Shown here: in pieces, positions 47,371 to 59,199 of the stretch
Position numbering within the stretch: position 1 is the stretch's first letter
Layout: each line of letters begins with the position of its first letter
NCBI GenBank assembly: GCA_024449915.1
Contig: JAMZAV010001055.1
Location: 702,331 to 766,330 of the forward strand
Direction of reading: 5' to 3'
DNA from: Sweltsa coloradensis
Taxonomy: Eukaryota; Arthropoda; Insecta; Plecoptera; Chloroperlidae
DNA: 64,000 nt
Made by a program: the position numbers and the translations under genes
Notes under the pieces: generated by a model
Told to the model about the DNA's origin: nothing
The model's database searches: none
What the model saw: only the letters and a program-made list of their open reading frames with translations

Positions 47371-49395
47371 TGGACGTGCGAAGCGATGACTTCAACTTCA
47401 CTGACCCCCCCCTCAAAAAAAAAAAATTAGCTCGGGTGTTTTTTGTGTGTGTGTTTGTTGTTTGTTTGTTTGTTTTCTGTTTGTTCGCTCTCTACTGGGT
47501 TAAACGTAATATGCGATCTTGATGAAAATCGGAGCGGACCTTCGAAATCACTGAACTTAGACTTGATACATTTTTGGGTACAACCGAAGAAATATTTCTC
47601 ATGAATATCGTACTTAGAAAGATTTTTTTTCGATTTTTAATGCGATATTTCTGTGATATTTGGCTAGCGACCGGGCAAAATGGCTACTCGGATCTTGATG
47701 AAACTTATATGGGAACGTTTGAAATCATTAAAATTAGATATGTTATGATTTAGGGACATTTGAAGAAATATTTCTCATAGAAATCGTATTTTTACGTTTT
47801 TCTTTTCGATTTTTTTCCCCGATATTTTCGTGATGTTTGGGCCAATTATGACCAAATGGGTGGGGCTACAACGTTCATATTTTATATGGACATTAAGGTT
47901 ATGGTGATATAGTACCTTTTAAAAGAAGAAGTCGAAAAAAGTAAACCAGAATCCATAGAAATAAAAGTTTAATATAAGTTTTTTAGGTAAATAATTATAA
48001 TTAACAAGTGCCACCTGCGCCACATGCACCCATGAGACACCGAGGATGGCATTTGTATCCATATTACAATTCTCTAATTGTAATATCATAAATAAATCAA
48101 TGGTATTTATTGGCTATATACTAAATATAGGCTAACAGGGTACGATACATACTAAATCAATTTCAAACCGTCAAGAATGTTCACAACTCATAGTAAACAC
48201 TCACATACAGTATCGCTAGCAAGCGATTTTGATTGAGATATACTTCTTTAGTTTTATTATGATGATTTAATATAAATAAAGTCATAGTAATAATAACAAA
48301 ACAATAACAAAAATAATAACAATTGTATTAGGGCTTATGCACAAGTCCCAATTCCTTTTCTACCTAATAATTAATGTAGTCCTACATATACCGTTTACCG
48401 TCATTGTTCATTTATAACATAATATTATACATAATATGATAATAAATACGATTTAAGCTATTGCAATAGATTAAGTATAATTATATGACCTACAAGATTT
48501 AATAGCTGTCTGCAGAATGACGCGTCATGCCATTATTGACATACAAAACAATAATAAAAATAGGCCATCACCTATTCAATAGGCCTACTTTTAATAAAAT
48601 GTATATTTAAAAAACAGAAGTCCTAAGTGTATAGTAGATAAATATTATTTATAGGCCTATACTCCGATTGCGTTTACATGTAAAACGATGTAGAAAACGT
48701 GCAAAACAAGTGTAGGGCTATAATTTGCTAGAAGCTCTTTTGATTTTTAGATATCAAGTAAATTATTGAAATTATTAGTATTAAAGGTCAACATTTTCTT
48801 GGCAAAATATCATCGATCTCCATCATTCAACATTATTTGATACACTTGTTTCTGTATTTAATAGTTTTAACAGTGTGGTTTGTTCTTTTCGAGCTAATAT
48901 CATCAAATAATCTCAATTATTTGTTGTAATTTAAAATGCCATTAAATTCCCGTTTTTCTAAAGCCGATCCCCAAAACTTACGAATTTTACTAATAAATAC
49001 GCAGACGATATGACATAATCAACAATGTTTTCGCAAATGATCAGAAATGTAAAAAAAAATCAAGTTGAACCTAAGTGAATATACAGCGCCCGCCGTAAGC
49101 AGCTCGCCTCTATCACCGATCGGTCCGACATGTTGCGTTTTAGTGCTGCCATCTATCTTTGCTTGGAAACGCGTATAGAAACATGACAACAATCACCTAC
49201 AATGCGTACAAAAAGCAAGTCTTTGGCCTCCAGATATTTTACATTCTATTAATTGGTATTACCATAGCAATTAGTACTTCTTTAAATGATTTTACAATGG
49301 AACTTAAAAGTAAAGAGATCCCACGCATACTAAAAACTTTAAAAAAAAGCTCATCCATCAACGCGACTAAAAAAAGCGTTTGCGAAGCCTCCTAG
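47371..49395 (+). mobile_element. Helentron-like element, subfamily B copy 3, split by an insertion
   Basis: The 5' part runs from a mutated TGGACGTGCGAAGCG (47371) to about 48008. The 3' part runs from about 49171 (ATAGAAACATGACAACAATC) to the stem-loop and CCTCCTAG at 49395, followed by T. Subfamily B copy 2 joins these two parts directly. The intervening sequence is a later insertion. Confidence 0.7.
48009..49170. other. 1.16 kb insertion inside subfamily B copy 3
   Basis: Sequence without a counterpart in copy 2. It is AT-rich for most of its length, with GGCCTA motifs, and ends in a less AT-rich part (CAGCGCCCGCCGTAAGCAGC onward). No terminal repeats or coding frames are obvious, so its nature is unknown. 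Confidence 0.5.
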
Positions 49396-49699
49396 TTTAT
49401 AATAATGTGCTGATACGAAAGTAAATGCTACAAGAGATGTTTCGCCGCGCCGTTTTGAGACGATTCAACACGTTTCGTCGTTACTGTAGGGAAGGAACAT
49501 TTTCCCGAGTTCGGCCCTAGTTTGCTACGAATACGTTTACGAAACGTCGAGCATTTACTTGAGTTAGTTTAACTTTACGCGTCAACAACATAGTAAATAA
49601 TGTTTGAATTTAATAAAAACAAATAATTATAAAGTGAAGTGATTATAGCAATAACTCAAACAATAGCTTTTAATTCTGCTTGTACGGTCATAATTCGTA

Positions 49700-49888
49700 T
49701 TTGGCGCGCGACCATAGTACTCGGGAGTTACAAACGAACACGGTGCAGCTCACCGAGTGCTCTTTTGTATCAGGCGCACAGGATCGAAGGAGAGCGTACG
49801 CGCTGCGTTCCAAGTAGTTGCATTAGCTATCGTCTCAGCCGACCTGCGAAGTGAAAAGGGAATTGCGATCATGACTACTTCTACGATA
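49700..49888 (+). promoter_or_regulatory. Possible promoter and first exon
   Basis: A G+C-rich patch in AT-rich DNA leads to ATG at 49871 and six codons, then a donor-like ATA|GTAAGC at 49888/49889. The layout (5' leader, start codon, donor) fits a first coding exon, but it lies in the proposed 3'UTR intron of the GPCR and no downstream exon can be assigned with confidence. Confidence 0.2.
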
Positions 49889-50068
49889 GTAAGCCAAGCA
49901 ACACAATGGAAGAAATTACAGTTACAGGGAAATCGCAAAAGAAAAAGAAAAACTTTTCTTGCAAATATTATTTCATAATTATTATCACTGGTTGTGTGGG
50001 ACCCCGAAATTAGGGGAACAAGATCGGACAGTTGATTTCCCGATCCCGATCGCGTTTCGATTTAATTT

Positions 50069-50605
50069 CTAGGCCGCTTCGTGAACGCTTTTCTTAATCG
50101 CGTTGATGGATGAGCTTTTTTAAGTTTTTAGTACGTTTGGGATTTCTTTACTTTTTCTAGTCCCATAACAAAATCAATTTTGTTAAATTATGATATTTTT
50201 ATAAAGTAGTATTAATTGCTAAGGTAATACCAATTAATAGAATGTAAAGGCTAACTTTTTCAACATTTTCTTTTAAAAGGCAATACAGCACCATGACCTT
50301 AATGTCCATGTGAAATATGAACGTTGTAGCCCCACCTGTCTGGTCAGAATCGTACCAAATATTACGAAAATGTCGCATTAAAAATAGAAAAAAATCTAGA
50401 ACGATATTCATGAGAAATATTTCTTCGATTATACTAAAAAAAACGTGTCAAGTCTAAATTCAGAGATTTGGAAGGTCCCCTACAATTTTCATCAAGATCG
50501 CATGTGCCGTTCGCCCGGTAGAGCGCAAACAAACAGACAGGCAAAAAAAACGAGTTAAATTTTTTAAGGGGTCAGTGGAATTGAAGTCTTCGCTTCGCTC
50601 ATCGA
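50069..50605 (-). mobile_element. Helentron-like element, subfamily B copy 4
   Basis: Minus orientation from a mutated 5' end TCGATGAGCGAAGCG (50605) to AACGCGATTAAGAAAAGCGT and GGCCTAG at 50069. The base outside the CTAG is A instead of T, the only such exception among the copies. Internal blocks match B copies 1, 2 and 5. Confidence 0.65.
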
Positions 50606-51083
50606 AATATAAAAATCAAATATAAAACTTTTCGAAATATTGCTAAATAATAAAAACTTATTTTCCCACCTAAGAGCAGTATGTTCAATTAATTGTTAAA
50701 TATTCTTTTTACAGATTGATTTACGTGTGGTTAGGACTAACTAAAGAAAATTTGGCACAATGGACTCATTTTGTGTTGCATCGAGCTGACAGCGACTTAC
50801 AAAATCACACTCTCACGCATTCCCTCACCTCTGTCGGTGGATTAATCTTATCTTCATTAGGGTGGGTGGGTTGGTAGTATCTTATAATAAACTTATTTCT
50901 TGCGTGGTACTTTTCCGTAGTGAGTGAGTATTATGAGATGTTTTAATTAATGTTATTGTGTCTGTTTTTTTTTGTTTTCTTTTTTACATTGTGAGTAAAA
51001 TGATTTACAACTTCATTTTCAACGTTGATATGACTAAAATTTGTTGCAAACATGTGGGTTCCATCAATACCAATTTATATGCA

Positions 51084-51705
51084 CTAGGAAAACGCTTAAG
51101 TCCCGCCGCGTTGTTGGATGAGCGTAATTTTTTTAAACGAAAAAAGCGTAAAATTGCGATTTTTTTTAATAGATAATTTTTTTGATTACGCTCAAATTTC
51201 ACACGAATATATTAATTCATAAAATTCAAGTTCTGTGAAAAAATCATTACAATCGGATAAAGCACGTAGGTTTTATTCGTCGAAGAAATGTTAAAAATTG
51301 AAAAAAATCGTAAAATCGCGATTATCATGAGAAATGATTTTTTGAGTGCGCTCAAATTTCACACGAATATATTAATTCATAAAATTAAGGTTCTGTGAAA
51401 AAATCATTACAATCGTATAAAGCATGTAGATGTTATAAGTCGAAGAATTTTTTTTTAAATCGAAAAAAATCATAAAATTTCGATTTTCATGAGAAATAAT
51501 TTTTCGATCAATTTTTCCCCAATGCAGTTCTTCGTTCAAAGATTTCATAGACCTCCATAAAATTTCATCGCAATTGGAGTATTGGTTTAGCCGGAATCGT
51601 GTTCACAGACACACAAAAATACAATACAAAAAAAAACGGATTTTTTTCTCCAGTGTAGTGAAATGGAATCTTCGCTTCGCTCGCTACGCTCGCTACGCTC
51701 ATCCA
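51084..51705 (-). mobile_element. Helentron-like element, subfamily A copy 7
   Basis: Minus orientation. The 5' TGGATGAGCGTAGCGAGCG shows an extra tandem copy of the TAGCGAGCG motif. The 3' stem-loop and CCTAG end at 51084. T flanks both ends, with internal repeats of about 160 bases. Confidence 0.7.
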
Positions 51706-52314
51706 AAAACTACACGGGATAACTTTGAATCTCGTGTTTTAGACACACCCATGCATTCTAAAAAAAATGTTACTTATGAAGTATACTATTATAAAACTTT
51801 TAAATATCTCACTACCCATTGACAAAAGTAAAAATAGTATACTATTATAGTTTGTAAAATCTATTTGAAATATCCTCTCATTATCCTTACACTGTTATTT
51901 GGGCTACCAATTTGTACTTAATTTTAAGAAATAGTAACAATTGTTAAAAGAACATAATATTGTTTAGAATTTATCATGGTTGGGACCGTACCGCATTTTT
52001 TTTGTGTTTCGAGTAATTCGTGAAAGTTTGAATCTTGATAACTTTTTATGTAAAGTGTTAGCTATTTCATTGTAATCGTTTTTTAGTGGACTGTACTATT
52101 GGAAATGGAAATCATTGGAAATTGATGTTTCTTGTGATTTGTTTTTACCACAATTCCCAGTATAGTCAAATATATATAACACAATTTTTACTTTATTACT
52201 AAAGATAACTTTTATAAGTTATTGTAAAATAACATTACTAGTTGTTATTCTCACAAAAATGTCATGATCTCTCGAATCACAGTTTTAACCGTAACTGTAA
52301 CTTTTCTGTTTTAG
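51706..52314. other. Unannotated intronic sequence
   Basis: Nothing recognised before the acceptor CTTTTCTGTTTTAG at 52314. Confidence 0.35.
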
Positions 52315-52506
52315 GCGGAGTCCTAACGATGCCTGAAAAGGAGCTTAGAACATTGTAAATATATCCGTTGTTGCCTTCATAATGAACTTTGTACTATACT
52401 ATCTGTGATTGTGATCTTTTGTACCATAATATTTCATCGCTATTCTATTAAATTGTAACAATGTATTAAAAATAATATATCATTCTGAATCTTCAGAATA
52501 AATAAA
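52315..52506 (+). other. Probable 3'UTR exon of the GPCR
   Basis: A strong polypyrimidine-AG acceptor (CTTTTCTGTTTTAG) ends at 52314. Overlapping AATAAA signals follow at 52497-52502 and 52501-52506, with no intervening stop-free frame of note. Together with the strong donor right after the GPCR stop at 45419, this is best read as a spliced non-coding terminal exon. The 6.9 kb intron between them is filled with transposable elements. It could belong to another transcript. Confidence 0.4.
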
Positions 52507-53519
52507 TTGCAAACTGTTTGCCCAACATGTGCATAATTGACCTTCAATATGTATTTGACATGATTTCAGAACATTAGGGATTAATAATAATAAATGAAAT
52601 AAATAATTCAAAACTCTGGACTATCATCAGAAATTTAAAATAAAGAAGATTTAATTGTAAAAATTTGATCAAGCAAGTTAAACAATGTTTATCCTTCTTT
52701 AAATATACATGATGCATATTTTTCTTGAAACAGATTTTGCCAAAAAATGCAACTGATGGAATATTCGTAAGTTGTCGACATTATTATCATGAGATATCTC
52801 CAACTTGTGGACAGCTATAGGTTCATTTTCATTTCATTCACTTCAGAACGGACCTGGTATAAGAGCATCTCTTATCAGCAGAATCGTAGGGATAAGGGGG
52901 TGGTATAGATGCAGCCAGTTATTTATGTAACTCATCGACTCATGACTGTGGTGTGATCGCTGACTGAGGACGTCTAGGTTTACGTGGATAACTCTAGGGT
53001 CAGATCTACGGGAGTTTTGTTGAACCTTTGAGTATATAACCATGGTTATATACTCAAAGGTTGAACCCTGGATGAAACCGACGGGACCCGGGGAAATCGG
53101 CAGTAGCCGAACCATAGATATTAAACACCTATAGTAGGCTAAATAAGCAGTCTCCAATACCTCCGCAGAGGCGCGAGCGTACCAAATTGAAGCGTCAAAA
53201 CCTTTTTAAAATGTCGATTTAGCGTTTTAATTTAATATACTTTTTTAATTCAATCAAGTATTTTACTGGATTTTTTTTATATGGTTTTAGCTTGTGCAGC
53301 ATGGGAGTGCACAAACAGAAACAATAAGAAGTTATATTGCATAAGGGTATTTAGTAATCATTTGGTGTTAATTGCTAATTTTCTCAGCTGTCAAACCGGC
53401 GACCATCTTTAAAAATATTTGTGCTACAAATCGCTCCCATCTACTTAACATGCAACACTCTTTTTCAAGATGGCTTCTAATTGACACGCCAGTGGACCAA
53501 TGACTGCGGATCTAGCCTA
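52507..53519. other. Unannotated sequence with palindrome
   Basis: No gene supported; the minus frame at 52843-53157 spans the palindrome and has no domain. Confidence 0.35.
53023..53062. repeat. Perfect 40-base palindrome
   Basis: Twenty bases starting AACCTTTGAGTATATAACCA are followed immediately by their exact reverse complement, with no spacer (NcoI-like CCATGG at the centre). It can form a cruciform or RNA hairpin. Confidence 0.9.
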
Positions 53520-54098
53520 CTAGGAAAACGCTTAAGTCCCGTCACGTTGATGGATGAGCTTTTTTGTAAGTTTTTAGTTTGCGTGGGATCTATTTACTTA
53601 TCAAGTGCCTTTTGAACGCATTGTTGGTGATTGTTGTCAAGTTTCTATTGTTACTTGTAAATTGTTATTATAAACCTAAAAAAACTCATATTAATACCTT
53701 TATTCTATGGATTCTGGCTAACTTTTTCAACTTTTTCTTTCAAAAAGACAATTACATCACCATTACATTAATGTCCATGTGAAATAGAACGTTGTAGTTT
53801 CACCCGTTTGGTCAGAATCGGACCAAATATCACGAAAATTCGCACTAAAAATCGAAAAAAAATCGTAAAAGAAAAAATATTTAAAAATATTCTTGAGATA
53901 TATTTCTTCGATTGTACTACAAATCGTGGCACGTCTAAGTTCATAGATTTCTAAGGTCCCCTTCAATTTTCATCAAGATCGTATAAGCCGTTTGTCCGGT
54001 AGAGAGCGAACAAACAGACAGAGAAAAAAAACAAAAAAAACAACTGAGCTAAATTTTTGGGGGGTCGGTGAAATTGAAGTCTTTGCTTCGCTCATCCA
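53520..54098 (-). mobile_element. Helentron-like element, subfamily B copy 5
   Basis: Minus orientation: TGGATGAGCGAAGC at 54098. The 3' end reads CATCCATCAACGTGACGGG then AAGCGTTTTCCTAG at 53520, and T flanks both ends. The subfamily B body is joined to a subfamily-A-like 3' tip, as in B copy 2. Confidence 0.7.
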
Positions 54099-54141
54099 AT
54101 TATAGTTGTTTGATATCTATGAGCTGAACATTACTCTATAG

Positions 54142-54424
54142 GCTATAATATGTTTTTTTAATACAATTCAACGCCACATGATTGTTGGTTCGACGCCCTC
54201 GCTGAGTCGTCTGCCATCGAGTTCAATCTGCAGTGTGCTTCCGAACACAAGGACGCCAAAGAAGCAGGGAACGCCTCATATCGTGACTAACCGAGGGACC
54301 TGGGCCCAAGGTTCGCGGGTTCGACGCCTGAGCAGATCCTTCAGCTTCCACTCGCTCCGCCCTCAAGCTCCTCTACTCACATCCATTTCTCGGGAGGACA
54401 TAGAAGACTGGGACAGGAACATTA
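54142..54424 (+). CDS. Candidate exon truncated by a foldback element
   Basis: After an AG at 54141 a frame stays open through a G+C-rich stretch with protein-like composition (STPSLSRLPSSSICSV, RRLSRSFSFHSLRPQAP, TSISREDIEDWDRNI). It then runs into the GGCGGCC foldback element at 54424. Reading the flanks without the element, allowing for a short target duplication, the frame would stop at ACA TGA immediately after. This could be the C-terminal exon of an unidentified gene; the acceptor is weak and I do not recognise the protein. Confidence 0.3.
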
Positions 54425-55809
54425 ATCCTGTCAAATAAGATCGTATATTGACGCTTCGAGGAAAAAATTGCGATGTCGCTGAATTTTTGCAGAGACCTTC
54501 CTTATATAATACTAATCAACATACTAAAACTCCCCTACAATCGGACTGGAGCTTCGGCCGCCATATTGGAAAATGGCGGCCAAAAGGTGTTTGTTATCGA
54601 ATATCTCCAAATTGGTTTGAGATAGACAAAATATCTCAATGGTAAAAATATTCCCCATTAAATTCCCTACAAAACAGATGTCTTCTATAGTTTTGGTAGG
54701 GGCAACGGTTACGTCACAAATTCGTGGTTTAAATGTTGCTCATTGGAGTACCAGCTTATTTACAAATTTTCACGCCCAGCATCAAACAATGCCCGGTAAA
54801 TCCGTAAGAAATCGATTTAAATACAAAAGGACTTTTGTACGGGGTTCATGAAAGCTTCCATTAGTATTTTAAAAAATCAGGTCTGCAAAATAGAATTTTG
54901 CATTTACCCGGAATTTGGGTTTTTCCATTGTTGGCATTTCCTAAAAAATGCCCTTTTTGACTGTCCATTATTAAGCACTAAATAGCATTGGAGGAAAAAT
55001 TCTTTCTACGCACATTGAAATGACTCAAATAATGATCAGATTACAACCAAAGTTTAAATCCAATATGGCTGCTAATTCCTAATATCCACAACATCAAAGT
55101 GAATTATGTAACAAAAAGAGTGTAAAAACAGCACGAAAACAGTATTCATATTGTGAATATTAGGAATTAGCAGCCATATTGGATTTAAACTTTGGTTGTA
55201 ATCGGATCATTATTTAAGTCATTTCAATGTGCGTAGAAAGAATTTTTCCTCCAATGCTATTTAGTGCTTAATAATGGACAGTAAAATATGGCATTTTTTA
55301 AGAAATGCCAACAATGGAAAAACCCAAATTCCGGGTAAATGCAAAATCCGATTTCACAAAACTGATTTTTAAAATTACTAATGGAAGCTTTCTTGAACCC
55401 CGTACAAAAGTCCTTTTGTATTTAAATCGATTTCTTACGGATTTACCGGGCATTATTTGATGCTGGGCGTGAAAATTTGGAAATAAGCTGGTACTCCAAT
55501 AAGCAACATATAAACCACGATTTTGTGACGTAACCGTTGCCCCTACCAAAATTATAGAAGACCTCTGTTTTGTAGGGAAATAAATGGGGAATATTTCTGC
55601 CATTGAGATATTTTGTCTATCTCAAACAAATTTGGAGATATTCGATAACAAACACTTTTTGGCCGCCATTTTCCAATATGGCGGCCGAAGCTCCAGTCCG
55701 ATTGTAGGGGAGTTTTAGTATGTTGATTAGTATCATTTAAGGAAGGTCTCTGCAAAAATTCAGCGACATCGCAATTTTTTCCTCCAAAAAATTCTTATTT
55801 GACAGGATT
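54424..55809. mobile_element. Foldback element with GGCGGCC arms, copy 2
   Basis: Near-complete inverted repeat. Both ends read AATCCTGTCAAATAAGA. The arms are about 660 bases and contain GCGATGTCGCTGAATTTTTG, AAAATGGCGGCCAAA and CCCGGAATTTGGG-type blocks. The loop is about 55090-55158. ACAT occurs near both junctions and may be part of a target duplication. Arms are highly similar. No transposase; the mirrored frames in both arms (MQRPSLNDTNQHTK type) are repeat shadows. Confidence 0.8.
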
Positions 55810-58800
55810 ACATGATAAGATCAGGATTTTTAGGAATATACACTACTCAAAATAAAACAAAGATAACGATATTTGAAAGATTTATCAACCAACTTCGTCA
55901 GCTTTTTTAATGACGGATGAAAAGACATGACAGCAGAATGGGCTTTCACACAAACAAACAATGCTCTATAAGCAAAACAAAGTGCACCAAAGAAAGATAA
56001 TATGTGGTTGTAGTTGTTATTTAAATCCAGTAAAAGAAATTATAAAATTTACAAGTCACAAATGAAAAAAAAACATTATGGCTGATAGTTACAAAACTTT
56101 CCAAATTCCAGGAAAATCAATGCTAGGTGCACTTTATTTTAAGTAGTAAATACTCTCAAAAATGTTCATCATTGCAATAGGAATACGATTGGTAAAGTAT
56201 TGTTATGTTGAGGGCTGGAGATAATTATAACGTCGGTACGCGATGGAGGTAGTTTCGCGCTGTCTTAGTATTCGGTACCGTTTATCCCCCACACTCACAA
56301 AGACTTGCGTCAAATAGTGGCGTACGCAAATATTGGCAAAGGTGGCCGAATTGTCTCCGGCGATATTGTTTGTGGAGATCAATGGAAACTAAAAAAAAAA
56401 AAAAATCTGAAAAGACAGGAATAGGCGTAAATAAAATTATTCTACACTAAAAGAGTATTTCAAGATGGAAAACAGCAATATTTTATTATATTTTTTATTT
56501 TGGTCAACCTGCAACGTAAGTAGTGGTCAAAACTCGCTGTATCTGTCGCTCACTTTGGAGTAGTGGTTTTTAACGACATTTCTATGTAAAGATCGCCGGT
56601 TCTAATATCACTCGATTTGTTTATAAACGTTTTTGCATTTTTTTACTCAACATTTCATGTTTTTACCTGCTACGTGTGTTGTTACAAAAATTTAAGATAA
56701 AATATTAATTTTCTGATAAAAAAAACAGCGAGGGTCAACATTTGCGTCACATCCAGAGTAGCCGTAACTAAACCGACACATCTAGCGACTTTCAGACGCA
56801 AGTCTGCTAATGCAACTATCTTTGTGAATCAGGTTTTAGTATCCCTATGATTTAACATTATGAATTTGACCAAGTCCGCCATTTTTAACGAGACGTAATT
56901 TTGCGCCTGTAAATCTTTGTGCATGAGAGGGTATAGCTTCTTCACTTTATCTGCTGTATTATCTTTAGCACTGATTGAAGGTTTTAAAGTTCTTGCACTT
57001 GTGAAATGTATAATTCACGTCACCAAAACCTACTCAACATATAATTGTAATAAATCACCTAAATAATAATAATTTTCCTTTCTCTGACCATGATTTACAG
57101 TATGATTGGCGGCTTGTAGGTCCTAATAATGATGCAAGGGAAGCTTGTTTGAAATTTTCATATTACTATTTAGTATCAAAAACTTATTTTCCAAGTTGGA
57201 CAATAAATCAAACTTGGAGAAAAATGTAAACAAATCAAAATAACCGGAGAGTAAAATAATATTCAAGTTTTAAAATATTACAAAAATGTACATTTAAACA
57301 TTACCCATCTGACAATTTATTTAATAATGCATGTTTAAAATGTGATATGAAATGATTTAATACAGAATGAACTTAGTGATAATAAATCAAATCAAATTTA
57401 AATCAATTTAAAACTTTAAATCAAGCAATAACATAAATAGAAAAGATAGATAGAGAAAAATTAAAACGGTCACAAAATTATAAAAATTATTGTAAGTTTG
57501 ATTTCGAGCTTTAATTAATACTAAATATGAAGTAGCCCTCTCATATGTATGTTTATGTCTACGTACTACTTCATGTGAGACGACCTACTCTGTGACATTG
57601 TCATTGATCCTGGGCACAACACCCGTTGTGCAAATAACCATCTGACCAATAATGCTATCAATATTTCGAGGCTAATTAAGTTGCAATCACTAAATTGCTT
57701 GTGCGGTGTGCGAACATGCATAAAAACGATCACTATAGCTTTAAAGTAATATCAAAACGAATGAACATAATATAATTAAACAAACAATACAACATAGGAT
57801 GAAAATTTACAAGTTATTTAAGCCATGTTTCCATGTGCGCCAATTTATGCAATTTATTTAAAAAAGTCAAAACACACAGTAACATATAGGCTGATTAACT
57901 GATGCGTGATGCGATTAACGATGCGTTTGTTTAAGTTACATAACGTCTAAAAAGAAACTGCATTTGACAAAATTATTTTCTTGGTTTTGTAATAGCATCG
58001 AGTTTGGAACATGGTGTGAAGAATGTTCTCAATTTGAAATTCCTGTTTGTTGTTGTAAAGGTAATCTTAATTAAAGAAAACCAAATAATATTATGTACCC
58101 TTCTATTTCTGGACACTAAAAGAAAATATAAAATCAACTTTTTCCGCTGACTACATCCATGCAAATCTTGGTCAAATTATTGAATTTGCGACTAAACCAT
58201 TTTGTTTTTCAGTAAGAGTCGGTGCCATGCAATTTTGTCAAGCTAAACAAGGATGAACTGACGGGTTTTTGATGTATTTATAGAGCAAAAATATAGAAGT
58301 GTACAAAAGATGGGTTGAACTTCTTTTAGATCTTTATATTTTTGAGTAAGTATAGACTTTGTTGCCTTGTTACATGTGATTAACATTAATTTTATTTTAT
58401 TTACTTTTTTAAATTACACTACTAAAATTTGCATGATTAAAATAAAATTGTACTTAACGCTTATGGTATTACCTACCAACAACACAAGAACGTTAAATAC
58501 CTTATGATTCTCAACGAGGAATTAAATTCCTATAACATGTTTTTTTTCATATTATGTTTAATATACAAATTATAGAACATTTATTGTTTAAACATTTTTT
58601 CTAATGCAGCACTTGCTTTTTGTACACATTGAAGGCGGTTATTGGTTAATTCGTTAATCGTTACTGTTATATTTATGAAAGCTTATAACATGACTAATAA
58701 AGCACTTTAATTTCGATGAATTTATTCATTAATGGCATAACAATTTTTGTTTTAAAACCCATAACACTAATACCTTAATGTTTATTAAAAATTTATTTAA

Positions 58801-59105
58801 CCTTGCTACAATTCGATAAATATTATAACAAACCATCTTTTAAAAATTAACATTAAATTAATAATAATACTTGGTCACGAGTCGACTAAATATAATGTAT
58901 TAAGTCGACACTCAGTCAAACGATAATAATTCACTAATATGGCATTTAAATAACACAATCGAAGCCACGTTGATGTATTTCAATAAATTGTAACAAAATG
59001 AATTCAAATTTTATCAAATAAAAGGCAATACTATAATTTTCTGTAAATAATATTTTTCTTTTATCATAAATTTAGGAAAAGTTTGTATCACATAATTTTG
59101 ACAAG
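55810..59105. other. Unannotated AT-rich sequence
   Basis: No gene is supported over 3.3 kb. Between 56290 and 56830, TCACAAAGA and CTTGCGTC recur in inverted orientation, a weak hint of a degraded TIR element. Confidence 0.35.
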
Positions 59106-59106
59106 A

Positions 59107-59149
59107 GTCGATAAAGTTCTCCCCTAGGAAGGTGAACTTCTTTATCGAC
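59107..59149 (-). repeat. Hairpin downstream of the protease stop
   Basis: GTCGATAAAG-TTC pairs imperfectly with GAACTTCTTTATCGAC around a short CCCCTAGG-containing loop. It lies 50-90 bases 3' of the protease stop codon on the minus strand, so would be within its 3'UTR. Confidence 0.5.
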
Positions 59150-59199
59150 CCTGGTCCCGACAGCTTCAGAAAATAAATAAGATTACTCTAATAATAATT

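Noticed and set aside
55298..55755. Frames MQRPSLNDTNQHTK and mirrored versions at 7260 and 54448
   Set aside because: The same frame appears in both arms of the foldback elements, with shifts; it is repeat sequence, not a gene.
56280..56840. Possible TIR element with TCACAAAGA and CTTGCGTC inverted blocks
   Set aside because: The inverted match is short and interrupted on one side, and no duplication is visible.
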